Below are positions 33,110-41,588 of a DNA stretch of 45,234 nt, piece after piece. Position 1 is the stretch's first letter. Every line of letters begins with the position of its first letter. The notes under the pieces were generated by a model. It was not told the DNA's origin and made no database searches. It saw only the letters and a list, made by a program, of their open reading frames with translations. Position numbers and translations under genes: made by a program. This stretch comes from Gammaproteobacteria bacterium (GTDB lineage: Bacteria > Pseudomonadota > Gammaproteobacteria > UBA6002). The stretch covers positions 1 to 45,234 of the forward strand of contig JACCWJ010000001.1 of NCBI GenBank assembly GCA_013697705.1. The letters are read 5' to 3'.

Positions 33110-35200
33110 TTAAAATTTCATCCCTCTAAAATTGTTGTTATTATTATTGTTGTCGTCGTAAAAACTATTGTTATTGTTATTGTTATTGTTATCTGCCAAA
33201 CTTAATTCATGCATACTTTTCACATTGGCGGATACTCGCACCTCAACTGCACGCATCCTATCAGCTGGACTCGCGATCTTAGCTAACTCTTTTGTTGCAA
33301 AATCCATCTCTGACAAAGTTTCAATAAATTTATATTTAAATACTACAAACTGTATAAGCTTGGAAAAATCTCTATACATTTCGGGAGACTGAGCGTATGA
33401 GATTTTTTCTTTAATGCTGGGTTGCCACTCGACTAACTGAGTAATAAGTTTAGGCGAATCTAACTGAGCAAGTTGTTGTGCTTTAGCCTCCCACTCAACC
33501 AGCTGGGGTGCTTTAGACTTCTTCTGCTGCAAAGATTGTTCTCTAGCATTCCTCAAATGCGCGTATTTTGGATCATTCGGAAAAGCCTCAATGAGCATGT
33601 CTATAGCGGCATCCCTATCAATGGTTTCTTGTTTGGTTGCAATGCTAGAGGGCATCTGCAGAATGCCATCATATTTACTCACGAAATTTTTTACTAGCGC
33701 CAGAAAAGTATCTTTTAAGGTAGATTCTTCATTCCAACATTTTTCGTATTCAGAAGATTGAGCAAGTAATGCCTTAATAATGGCCAAATAGTGAACTCTA
33801 TCATCAACTGATTTATCATATGTATTCGGCAAAAGTTGAGATGCATTCGTTTCAATTACTCTTAACAGCTCAAAATTCTGAGTTACAATCGCATACTCAA
33901 CTAGATCTACCTTTTCGGGCATAAATTCTGGGAGGGATTTTTGTGCCAGTAATGTCACAATTTTATTATCAACACGTTGCTGTATTGCATACTCTAGAAG
34001 GGCTTTTCCGCCACTCTTCGCTTCGGCATAGTGGAAACCTGGTAAATCAGTAATATAATTAACCATGACAATATTGCTGTTGAAAATTGCTTCCTCAAGT
34101 GCGGTTAAACCGCCGCCCTCTGAACTGATGACCTCCCGGGGAATTAGATTCTTATCTTTATAAAGAAAGCAAAGAAGCTGCCATGCATTATTCCTAGCCA
34201 ACCAGTTTAGGGTCACTATACCTTGTGCCTGTGTGACTTGGTGAGGAGATTTGAGTAAACGTATTACGCTTAATTCGTTTTGTTCTTCAACAGCCACTCC
34301 TAGAGGCGTTTTGTAACTCACGTTCATAATGTTTAAATCAATCCCTGGCGCATTAGTTAGGACATCAATAACATCGTACTGCCAAAATTCAACAGCACGA
34401 TGCAAAGCAGTATTTTGATCTTCATCTTGCAAATTTACCTGAGCGCCTTTTGTTAGTAACAATTCAATAAGCGGAATATGGCCATACTGACTAGCTACAT
34501 GAAGTGGCGCTCCAAAATCGGAATAAGCTACAATTTCATTAAGGTGGGCATTGGATACAATTAATTGCGTTGCCACCTCAATGTTTCCAGCTATACATGC
34601 GCCAAATAATAAGATGTCATTTAATCTTGATAGGAAACCTGGTGCTTGTAACGCATTAAAAAAGGCATTCAAGTGCGTAGGTAGACAATTTGCAATTTTT
34701 CTTTCGAGCTCTACTGACTTGGTTTTATTTTTGAGAAGAGCTGGTTGTTTTTTAGTTCTAATATTCTTTACGAATTCTTGTAGGTCTTTAGTGTGGATTT
34801 TATTCGCAAAAAAAGTAAAGTTATCAGCTATATAGTTACCTGCTAATTCCATTAAAGTTAGGACACTATAGTTAGGAATGGTTGCCAAAATAAGCGTCGC
34901 TTTGATTCTTTTCAACTCATGATTGAAATTAGCTCGCTGATTTTCATCTAAATTTGCTCTGCCTCTGGAAATTGCAATTGCAGAAAAAATACCCGAGCAC
35001 AGATGTTCAAGCGAGGCTAGTATACTTGTGGCTTCCGGCTCCAATACCCCCTCCTCCCCCCATTTTCTAACCTGATATCTAAGAAACTCAAATTTAGTAT
35101 ATGAATTATCCCCCATAGCCAAAACCCTATCGATGGCCATAATCATAAGCTGGGGGATGAGTGTACTTAGCTGAGATTTATGTTCTTGGTTTAATATCAT
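33110..35200 (-). CDS. Ankyrin-repeat protein 1 of 4, poly-Asn tail
   Basis: This 696-residue soluble protein has a helical N-terminal region (1-190) starting H-K-S-Q-L-S-T-L-I-P-Q-L-M, ankyrin repeats at about 194-440 (D-I-L-L-F-G-A-C-I-A-G-N; A-P-L-H-V-A-S-Q-Y-G-H; T-A-L-H-R-A-V), then a helical C-terminal region with L-V-E-Y-A-I-V-T-Q-N-F-E-L-L-R-V-I-E. The tail holds two runs of seven or eight Asn separated by S-F-Y-D-D. It is the last of four paralogous genes in a row and has no signal peptide. Ankyrin proteins of this sort in Legionellales are often type IV effectors; that role is inferred. The ribosome binding site is weak. Confidence 0.85.
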   Translation of the reverse strand: MILNQEHKSQLSTLIPQLMIMAIDRVLAMGDNSYTKFEFLRYQVRKWGEEGVLEPEATSILASLEHLCSGIFSAIAISRGRANLDENQRANFNHELKRIKATLILATIPNYSVLTLMELAGNYIADNFTFFANKIHTKDLQEFVKNIRTKKQPALLKNKTKSVELERKIANCLPTHLNAFFNALQAPGFLSRLNDILLFGACIAGNIEVATQLIVSNAHLNEIVAYSDFGAPLHVASQYGHIPLIELLLTKGAQVNLQDEDQNTALHRAVEFWQYDVIDVLTNAPGIDLNIMNVSYKTPLGVAVEEQNELSVIRLLKSPHQVTQAQGIVTLNWLARNNAWQLLCFLYKDKNLIPREVISSEGGGLTALEEAIFNSNIVMVNYITDLPGFHYAEAKSGGKALLEYAIQQRVDNKIVTLLAQKSLPEFMPEKVDLVEYAIVTQNFELLRVIETNASQLLPNTYDKSVDDRVHYLAIIKALLAQSSEYEKCWNEESTLKDTFLALVKNFVSKYDGILQMPSSIATKQETIDRDAAIDMLIEAFPNDPKYAHLRNAREQSLQQKKSKAPQLVEWEAKAQQLAQLDSPKLITQLVEWQPSIKEKISYAQSPEMYRDFSKLIQFVVFKYKFIETLSEMDFATKELAKIASPADRMRAVEVRVSANVKSMHELSLADNNNNNNNNSFYDDNNNNNNNFRGMKF
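33166..33192 (-). repeat. Hexanucleotide microsatellite encoding Asn-Asn
   Basis: Successive ttattg units (aacaat/aataac on the coding strand) encode the poly-Asn run near the C-terminus of ankyrin protein 1. A second, less regular run lies at about 33131-33152. Hexamer steps change the Asn count by two without shifting the frame. Confidence 0.85.
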
Positions 35201-35290
35201 TTCTTAATTCTCGCATTTTAGTGACTAATGAATTTGCTAGTTAAATGGGCACACATTAACTTCCAGGTTTTAAAGATGCTATAAAATATA

Positions 35291-35313
35291 ACTAATGTAG
35301 TCATTACATTAGT
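35291..35313 (-). terminator. Possible weak terminator after ankyrin gene 2
   Basis: The 9-bp inverted repeat actaatgta/tacattagt overlaps the stop codon (35309-35311) and on the minus strand is followed by tatatttta. The stem is AT-rich, so termination would be inefficient, and read-through into ankyrin gene 1 is possible. Confidence 0.35.
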
Positions 35314-37180
35314 AAAATGGTCTCGGTATAGGAGTGTTATTGTTATTGTTATTGTTATTGTTATCGGTCGAATTTAATTCTTTCTCATTCTTTAAATTAG
35401 TAGGGTATAGTCGAGCCGATTGCTGCACGTTCGCACTGATAATCCTGTCACCTTGACTTAAAAGCAACGCTAGTGCGTCACTGTCTTTTGCTGTGACATT
35501 CATATGCGAAAAAGTTTGAACAAACTTACATTTGAATACAAAAAACTTTAACAGTTTAGAAAAATTCAAATGTATATCATAAGTATGATTGATCGGAATT
35601 TCTTCTTTGAAGCTGGAATACCAGGCAACTACCTCACTAATTAACGCAGGCGAATCCAACTTCACAAAGTGTTGAGCTTTATCATCCCAATTCAAATTCG
35701 GAATGATCTTATGCTTACCTACGAAATCATTAATTAGCCCCTGAAAAGCGTCTTTTAGCGTGGTTTTTTCATTCCAAATTTTTTCGAATTCAGGAAACTC
35801 AGAAAGCATGGACTTAATAATTGCCAAATAATTAACTCTATCATTAGATGATTTATAGTATATCCTCGGCAAAAGACGGGGCATTTGATTTTCTATTACT
35901 CTGAGCATTGCAAAATTCTGCGTTAAAATGGCACGCTCGACTAAATCTAACTTTTTAGGCATTAACTCTGGGGGTGTCTTTTTCGCCAGTAATGCCACAA
36001 TTTCATTATCAACATCTTCATTTATGGCATACTCTAGTGGGCCTCGTCGGCAATCACTTTCTAGGTCAAACCGGATACCTGGTAAATCGACAATATATTT
36101 CACCATGTTAATATTATTGCTTAATATTGCCGCATGAAGTGCAGTTAACCCGTCCTCCCAACTCGTTACATCCTCGGGAATTAGATTACACTTTTTATAA
36201 AGCAAGCATAGGAGTTGCCATACATTATTTCTGGCCAGCCAGTGTAGGGTAAACACAGCGCGTGCCTGATGAAATTGGTCAGGAGATTTGAGTAAGAGAA
36301 CTGCGCTTAACAAGTTGTGTTGCTCAGCCGCCATCTTGAGAGGCGTTTGATGACTTCTGTTCATAACATTTAAATTAATCTCAAGCGCATCGGTTAAGGT
36401 ATCGATAACCTCGTACTGGGAATATTTAACAGCACGATGCAATGGTGTATCTCCACAATGTTCCAGATTTACATTAACCCCTTTTTTTAACAACAATTTA
36501 ACAATGGCAGTATGACCATACCGACTTGCTATATGAAGTGGCGTTTCAAAATTCGTGAACCCGGGTACACTTTCATGAATATGAGTATTAGCTTCAATTA
36601 GTTGCTCTGCTATTTCAACATTGCCAGCTATACAGGCGCCAAACAATAATATGTCATTAACATTTGAGAAGGAGCCAAATTTCTCTAATGCATCAAAAAA
36701 AATTCTTAAATTAGTTTGTAGCTCAAATGTTTGCTTTTTATTTTTGAAAGGAGCTGCTCCATTTTTAATTCTCGCGTATGCCATGAATTCTTGTAAATCC
36801 TTTGGCCTTTCTTGCGGAAAAAAAGAAACGTTGCGAGCAATATAGTTACGGGTTAATTCCTTAAGCGATTTGACCTTATCTTCGGGAATTGTTTCGAGAA
36901 TAACACTCGCTTTAATAATTTTTAATTTATGGTCAAAATTATCCTCATGTTTTTCATCTAAACCTCCTCTGGCAGAAGCTTGAATTCCTTGAATCTCATT
37001 GCACAGCTCTTGAAGTGAGTGGAGTACATCTGTGGCTACCTGCCCCAATGTCCCACCCCCCCATTTATTAAAATAAGGCTCAAGAAAACCACCTACATAT
37101 AAACGATCCCCCATAGCCATAATCATAAGCTGAGGGATGAGTGTATTTAGAATAGAGTTGTGTTCTGGCTTCAATGTCAT
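35309..37180 (-). CDS. Ankyrin-repeat protein 2 of 4, poly-Asn tail
   Basis: This 623-residue protein is homologous along its length to the gene-1 product. It starts with M-T-L-K-P-E-H-N-S-I-L-N-T-L-I-P-Q-L-M after a good AGGA seven bases upstream. Ankyrin repeats occupy about 175-420 (T-P-L-H-I-A-S-R-Y-G-H; D-T-P-L-H-R-A-V-K), and the C-terminal region contains L-V-E-R-A-I-L-T-Q-N-F-A-M-L-R-V-I-E. The tail is a run of nine Asn followed by T-P-I-P-R-P-F-Y. No catalytic domain is visible. It is preceded by the long inverted repeat at 37227-37373, which may separate its transcription from ankyrin genes 3 and 4. Confidence 0.85.
   Translation of the reverse strand: MTLKPEHNSILNTLIPQLMIMAMGDRLYVGGFLEPYFNKWGGGTLGQVATDVLHSLQELCNEIQGIQASARGGLDEKHEDNFDHKLKIIKASVILETIPEDKVKSLKELTRNYIARNVSFFPQERPKDLQEFMAYARIKNGAAPFKNKKQTFELQTNLRIFFDALEKFGSFSNVNDILLFGACIAGNVEIAEQLIEANTHIHESVPGFTNFETPLHIASRYGHTAIVKLLLKKGVNVNLEHCGDTPLHRAVKYSQYEVIDTLTDALEINLNVMNRSHQTPLKMAAEQHNLLSAVLLLKSPDQFHQARAVFTLHWLARNNVWQLLCLLYKKCNLIPEDVTSWEDGLTALHAAILSNNINMVKYIVDLPGIRFDLESDCRRGPLEYAINEDVDNEIVALLAKKTPPELMPKKLDLVERAILTQNFAMLRVIENQMPRLLPRIYYKSSNDRVNYLAIIKSMLSEFPEFEKIWNEKTTLKDAFQGLINDFVGKHKIIPNLNWDDKAQHFVKLDSPALISEVVAWYSSFKEEIPINHTYDIHLNFSKLLKFFVFKCKFVQTFSHMNVTAKDSDALALLLSQGDRIISANVQQSARLYPTNLKNEKELNSTDNNNNNNNNNTPIPRPFY
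35335..35364 (-). repeat. Hexanucleotide microsatellite in ankyrin gene 2
   Basis: About five consecutive gttatt units encode the nine-Asn run near the C-terminus. This is the longest uninterrupted such tract in the window. Confidence 0.88.
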
Positions 37181-37226
37181 TACTTATCCTGCATTTTTTT
37201 GTGACCCCTTCCCTGACGAGGGGTCA

Positions 37227-37373
37227 GACAAGGGGTCAGATATCAAATTGCCATTTGTTCGACAAGGGGTCAGATATCAAAATGCTATTTGTTTGAATTT
37301 CTGATGATTCAAACAAATAGCATTTTGATATCTGACCCCTTGTCAATTAGCAATTTGAGATCTGACCCCTTCC
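37227..37373. repeat. Nested inverted repeat with 38-bp perfect arms between ankyrin genes
   Basis: The core is a perfect inverted repeat: arms 37261-37298 and 37307-37344, each 38 bases, starting gacaaggggtcagatatc, with an 8-base loop. Diverged copies flank it: a direct copy of the left arm at 37227-37260 and an inverted partial copy (caatttgagatctgacccc) at about 37351-37370. The 213-base gap therefore holds four related copies in palindromic order, with a further ggggtcag at 37219. It has no T-run, so a terminator role is unlikely. A folded RNA or cruciform between ankyrin genes 3 and 2 is possible. The origin is probably a REP-like family. Confidence 0.92.
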
Positions 37374-37393
37374 TTGTTTTTACCCGGCTATAA

Positions 37394-39319
37394 TTATGGC
37401 CTCATGTTATTGTTGTTGACATCCTCTTCTTCGGCATCACTACAAACAGCTTGGTCAGAATTTAAAAGTGCGGCAGTTACTTGTCCTCGGTAGTCAGCAA
37501 TGATTTTTAAATCAGCTTCGCTTAAAAGGCCTGTTACTTCAGAAAACTCGGCTGAGTCCGTATCCATATTTGCGACAGTTTGAATTAGCTTACATTTATA
37601 AACCATAAACTCCATAAGTTTGAAAAAAGCTGAATGCACAATCTCAGGCCTAGCGAAGGGAAGATTTTCTTTTATGCTTTTATATAAAGCAACCACTTCA
37701 TCAACCATGTGAAAAGTGCCTGATTTTATAGCTTCCTTAGCTCTATACCGCAATTCAACAGTAGCTACGCAAACAGGTACCTGCTCCTCAAAATGCTCGA
37801 GCTGCTCTTTTAAAGCAGATTGTAACTTGTCTGTGTCTAGTCCCCAAATTTTCTGATTGCCTTCAAATTCCTTTAGTTTAGTGGCGATAATTGCAACATA
37901 ATTGATTTGGTCATTATCAGATGTATGATCAAGCTGCGGCAAAAGATCAGGAGTATTGTTTTCAATTACTCTTAACAGCGCAAAATTCTGAGTTAAAATG
38001 GCATGCTCAACTAGATCTAGCTTTTTGAAAATGGTCTTTTGTCGGGTTTTCTCTGCTAGTAATGTCACAATTTCATTATCAGCTCCACACCTCACAGCAA
38101 AGGCTAAAGGTGAATCATGACTATCTGTTTTCCGCTCAAAATCTATGTCCCATGATTTAGCAATAAATTGAACCATTTTGAAATTATTGTGATGAATAGC
38201 GGCATGCAAGGGCGTGAATCCATTTTTTTCTGCATTCACCGAGTCGCTCGAAGGATAATTTGCTTTATAAAGCATGGTCAGCATGTCCCATGCTTTTGTA
38301 CTTGCCACCTGATGAAGGTCCAAAATATTTCTGGTTTCATTTACTTTATAAAGTACGCACAGCATGTCCCAGGCATTTGTACTTGCCAACCAATGAAGGT
38401 CCAAAATATTTCTCGCTTCATCCAACGATTGCCGAGGTGATGTTAATAATAAATTTGCGCTAGTTCTGTCCGCATGCTCTGCAGCAATCATTAAAGGTGT
38501 TTTTTTCCATGTTTTTTGCATATTTAACTTGATATGGTCAGCTTGAATCAAGTTATAAATAGCTGGATACTTAGAAAATTTGACAGCTAAATGCAGGGGT
38601 GTATTACCATCATTATCTTGAGCATTTACAGCAGCGCCCTTTTTTAACAATAATGTTATGATCTCATCGCAACCATACTCAGCGGCGAAATGAAGCGGAG
38701 TTTTGCCATCCAACATGCTTTTTAATATACAGTTGACGTTAGCGTTGTTTTCGATCAGCTGCTTTACAGCCTCAACATTGCCTACTACACATGCACAGAA
38801 CAATAAGATATCCATCGGTCTGTATGAATTCTTCTGCCTCAATAATATATCATTCGGTCTGTTTGAATTAGTCAGCCTCAATAAACTAAAAAGCTCTCTT
38901 AGCTGAAGTTCAAAAAAACTTTTATGCTCCAATTTTATCGGGGAAGGCTGCTTCTTTCCAGCCTGTAAAATCTCTTGTAAGCCCACAGGTAAGAGATTCA
39001 ATCTTGGGCGGAAAAAAGCAATATCTTTGCCCACAAAATCTCTTACTATTTCTGCGGGCCTCTTTGGCTGAAAAGATATTTTTATTTGTTCAAATCGTTT
39101 AGTAAAATCCGCTTCTTGATCCTTGGTTGGAAGTCGAATTTGAGCTATATCGTCGCGAAGCTGAGCAAGCATTTCTAATTTGGCTTTTGCATCTTCTCCT
39201 AATTCATTTTTCGCAAGATCAAAATCAGGGTAAGCACTTACTCTAAATTCCACTGCCTTAGTCAAGAGTTGCGGAATCAATATATCCTGAAGAGACCGGT
39301 ATTCGTCGTTTAATGTCAT
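37394..39319 (-). CDS. Ankyrin-repeat protein 3 of 4, with internal duplications
   Basis: This 641-residue paralogue of the other three starts M-T-L-N-D-E-Y-R-S-L-Q-D-I-L-I-P-Q-L-L after a ggag ribosome binding site. Ankyrin repeats (T-P-L-H-F-A-A-E-Y-G; T-P-L-H-L-A-V; T-P-L-H-A-A-I-H) cover about 165-410. It carries two internal duplications: a short one around D-I-L-L before the first repeat, and a 27-residue tandem unit (81 bp) containing R-N-I-L-D-L-H. The tail is acidic (D-A-E-E-E-D) followed by four Asn and M-R-P. An acidic cluster near the C-terminus resembles the E-block of Dot/Icm substrates, which is suggestive only. Confidence 0.85.
   Translation of the reverse strand: MTLNDEYRSLQDILIPQLLTKAVEFRVSAYPDFDLAKNELGEDAKAKLEMLAQLRDDIAQIRLPTKDQEADFTKRFEQIKISFQPKRPAEIVRDFVGKDIAFFRPRLNLLPVGLQEILQAGKKQPSPIKLEHKSFFELQLRELFSLLRLTNSNRPNDILLRQKNSYRPMDILLFCACVVGNVEAVKQLIENNANVNCILKSMLDGKTPLHFAAEYGCDEIITLLLKKGAAVNAQDNDGNTPLHLAVKFSKYPAIYNLIQADHIKLNMQKTWKKTPLMIAAEHADRTSANLLLTSPRQSLDEARNILDLHWLASTNAWDMLCVLYKVNETRNILDLHQVASTKAWDMLTMLYKANYPSSDSVNAEKNGFTPLHAAIHHNNFKMVQFIAKSWDIDFERKTDSHDSPLAFAVRCGADNEIVTLLAEKTRQKTIFKKLDLVEHAILTQNFALLRVIENNTPDLLPQLDHTSDNDQINYVAIIATKLKEFEGNQKIWGLDTDKLQSALKEQLEHFEEQVPVCVATVELRYRAKEAIKSGTFHMVDEVVALYKSIKENLPFARPEIVHSAFFKLMEFMVYKCKLIQTVANMDTDSAEFSEVTGLLSEADLKIIADYRGQVTAALLNSDQAVCSDAEEEDVNNNNMRP
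38263..38424 (-). repeat. 81-bp in-frame tandem duplication in ankyrin gene 3
   Basis: ctttataaag at 38263 recurs at 38344 and the flanking bases repeat with period 81, including agcatgtccca and gaaggtccaaaatatttct. The two copies encode 27-residue units in the protein. The other three paralogues have the unit once, so the duplication arose in this gene. Confidence 0.85.
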
Positions 39320-39367
39320 TTATTTGCTCCAATTTATTTAATAAAAAAAAATACCAGTCCTTATGGA

Positions 39368-41299
39368 TTAGATGGTCATCCGACTTGTAACGTTGTTGTT
39401 ATCGTAATCATTATTGTTGTTGTTATTTGCAAGATTAATCAAGAGTGGTGCATCGATTAACCTCCTCACATAATCAATGATTTTAATATCCGTTCCACTT
39501 AAGAGGGGCACTATATCCAAATATTCATCTGATCGTAGATCATCAAAACTTAGAGCCGTTTTAATTAGCATAAATTTAAACACTACAAACTGTAGGAGTT
39601 TCAAAAATTTCCTGCGTTCATCATCATCGTTGTTGTGTATGCTTCCAATAGTGCCATAGCCAGGTCTTGTCTCCTGAGAGCGGGCAATTGCAAGATATTT
39701 TTTAGGTCTCTTAGCTTCTTCACGTTGTTTCATATAGAGGATTACCAATCCTTCGATGTTAACTGGCTCATCTGATGCATAACTTAATGCAGCTTGAAGT
39801 AATTGATCAACGTCAGGAGACGAATTCTTAATCTTGAAATCTTCAAATAACTTTATCAATACAACTGGCAGACTCTCAACGTCTCCACCCCATATACGCA
39901 TACTATCTTTAAATTCATCAAGTGTAGCTTTGATAATTGAGATATAGTTCACCTTGTCATTTTTTGACTTAAAATGATTTGGTAAAAGCTGAGGTGTGCG
40001 ATTTTCAATTACTCGAAGTAGTGAAAAATTCTGATTTAAAATGGCATTTTCAAATAAATTTTGGGCTTCGAAAATAGACTTATTTTCCGTTTTCTTTGCT
40101 AGCAATGTCACAATCTCGTTGTGAGCACTGCTGTCTATCGCGCATTCCAAAGGTGTTCCGAGCCCAGGCATTGTTACATCACATTCAGCGCCCGGTACGT
40201 TGACAAGATACCGAACCATTTCAGTGTTATTGTGAGAAACGGCAGAATGGATAAGGGTAAAGCCCTCTTCCACACAGTTCACCTGATATTGTGAAGGAGG
40301 CCCTTCTTTATAAAGGAGACATAAAACTTCCCAGGCATTATTTTGCACCAACCAATTTAGACTCAATATACTTCGCGCTTGACTAATACGTTGCGGTGTT
40401 CCTAGCAATATCTTTACGCAAGGATTGTTTTGTTTTATAGCCATACCAAGCGCAGTTTCTTTATCCGAGTTTTTAGATTCTATTTTGAGACCCACAACAT
40501 CTGCCAATGTATTGACAACCTCATACTGACAAAATTGAACAGCAATATGTAACGGTGTGTTTTTATCCTTATCCAATAGATTCATACTGGCCTCATCCAG
40601 AAATTTTTTCTTGGAATTATTTATTAATAACTTTACCAGCTCATTGTGGCCATATTGACTCGCCAAATGAAGTGGCGTTTTATTATCAAGGAAATCTATT
40701 ATGATCTTATCAACGTCAGCATTTTTTTTAATCAACTCTCTCGCTACTGCCACATTACCTGTTATGCACGCACAAGATAATAGTATGTGAAGTGATATTG
40801 TTTTAGAGCGCTCCTCTAATATCACCAAAAAAATTTGGCGCAGTTGAATATTTAAAGAATTTTTAATTTTGGCTTCGAGTTGAGGTGGCTTCTGTAACTC
40901 TTTTATTAACTCAAGAGGTGAAGGCATCGTTGTTAGCCTAGATTCAAAAAAAGAAAACCGTTGTGTATTATTATTATTCGATTCAGGAGACTCCGCGCTC
41001 GGTGGGGTAGCTTTCTCACCGATGAATTCATCAAAATGTTTTTTTACCTTTTCTAGCTCTGTTAAAAATTCACTCCCCACTTTATTAGAAAGAGATTGAC
41101 TTTGGCTTTGATTAAAATTCTTACTAATCAATTGCAAACTTTCTATTATCTTTCTGGCTTCAGGCCTGAATGCGATGATCACTGATTTAAGACTTCCCTG
41201 GAGATAAAAATTAATATCTATACGCTTTTCCACAGCTACAATTAGAAGCTGGGTGACTAGGGTCTCAACTAAAGGTTTGTATTCCATACTATTTATCAT
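39368..41299 (-). CDS. Ankyrin-repeat protein 4 of 4, poly-Asn tail
   Basis: The frame extends to a GTG at 41314, but alignment with the paralogues (M-I-N-S-M-E-Y-K against M-T-L-N-D-E-Y-R) favours the ATG at 41299, giving 643 residues; neither has a strong ribosome binding site. The N-terminal helical region is followed by an Asn run and R-F-S-F-F-E-S near residue 115, then ankyrin repeats (T-P-L-H-L-A-S-Q-Y-G-H; T-P-L-H-I-A-V) at about 175-415, then the shared C-terminal region. The tail has six Asn, D-Y-D, three Asn and T-S-R-M-T-I. It is the first of the four tandem genes, with 48 bases to ankyrin gene 3, probably co-transcribed. Confidence 0.83.
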   Translation of the reverse strand: MINSMEYKPLVETLVTQLLIVAVEKRIDINFYLQGSLKSVIIAFRPEARKIIESLQLISKNFNQSQSQSLSNKVGSEFLTELEKVKKHFDEFIGEKATPPSAESPESNNNNTQRFSFFESRLTTMPSPLELIKELQKPPQLEAKIKNSLNIQLRQIFLVILEERSKTISLHILLSCACITGNVAVARELIKKNADVDKIIIDFLDNKTPLHLASQYGHNELVKLLINNSKKKFLDEASMNLLDKDKNTPLHIAVQFCQYEVVNTLADVVGLKIESKNSDKETALGMAIKQNNPCVKILLGTPQRISQARSILSLNWLVQNNAWEVLCLLYKEGPPSQYQVNCVEEGFTLIHSAVSHNNTEMVRYLVNVPGAECDVTMPGLGTPLECAIDSSAHNEIVTLLAKKTENKSIFEAQNLFENAILNQNFSLLRVIENRTPQLLPNHFKSKNDKVNYISIIKATLDEFKDSMRIWGGDVESLPVVLIKLFEDFKIKNSSPDVDQLLQAALSYASDEPVNIEGLVILYMKQREEAKRPKKYLAIARSQETRPGYGTIGSIHNNDDDERRKFLKLLQFVVFKFMLIKTALSFDDLRSDEYLDIVPLLSGTDIKIIDYVRRLIDAPLLINLANNNNNNDYDNNNVTSRMTI

Positions 41300-41588
41300 T
41301 CGTAAATTACTCACTATAATTGTTAATTATCCAATTCATCCGAGAGAACTCTTGTAACACCCTTATATTAAAATAATATTAAGAACTTAAAGTTGAGCTA
41401 CGATTTTGCCAAAGCAATCGCCTGCAAGCCCTTTGCCCGCCAAAAAATAGGTTTATTAATAAGTTTCTTATTAGATCAGGGGGTGGTATTATAGATAGTT
41501 AAACATTAAATTTAGCTTACTTGTACGGGTTTCTTATTTCGAATAATAGAGTGACCCCAAAGAGGCACTACCAATATTCGGAGAAGAA

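Noticed and set aside
33131-35364. Phase variation by frameshift at the Asn microsatellites
   Set aside because: Repeat units are 3 or 6 bases, so slippage preserves the frame; only length variation is possible.
37261-37344. The 38-bp palindrome as a terminator
   Set aside because: No T-run follows on either strand, and the length far exceeds normal terminators.
38168-38463. Plus-strand frames of 67-90 codons inside ankyrin gene 3
   Set aside because: They are by-products of the 81-bp duplication in a coding gene; no ribosome binding site.
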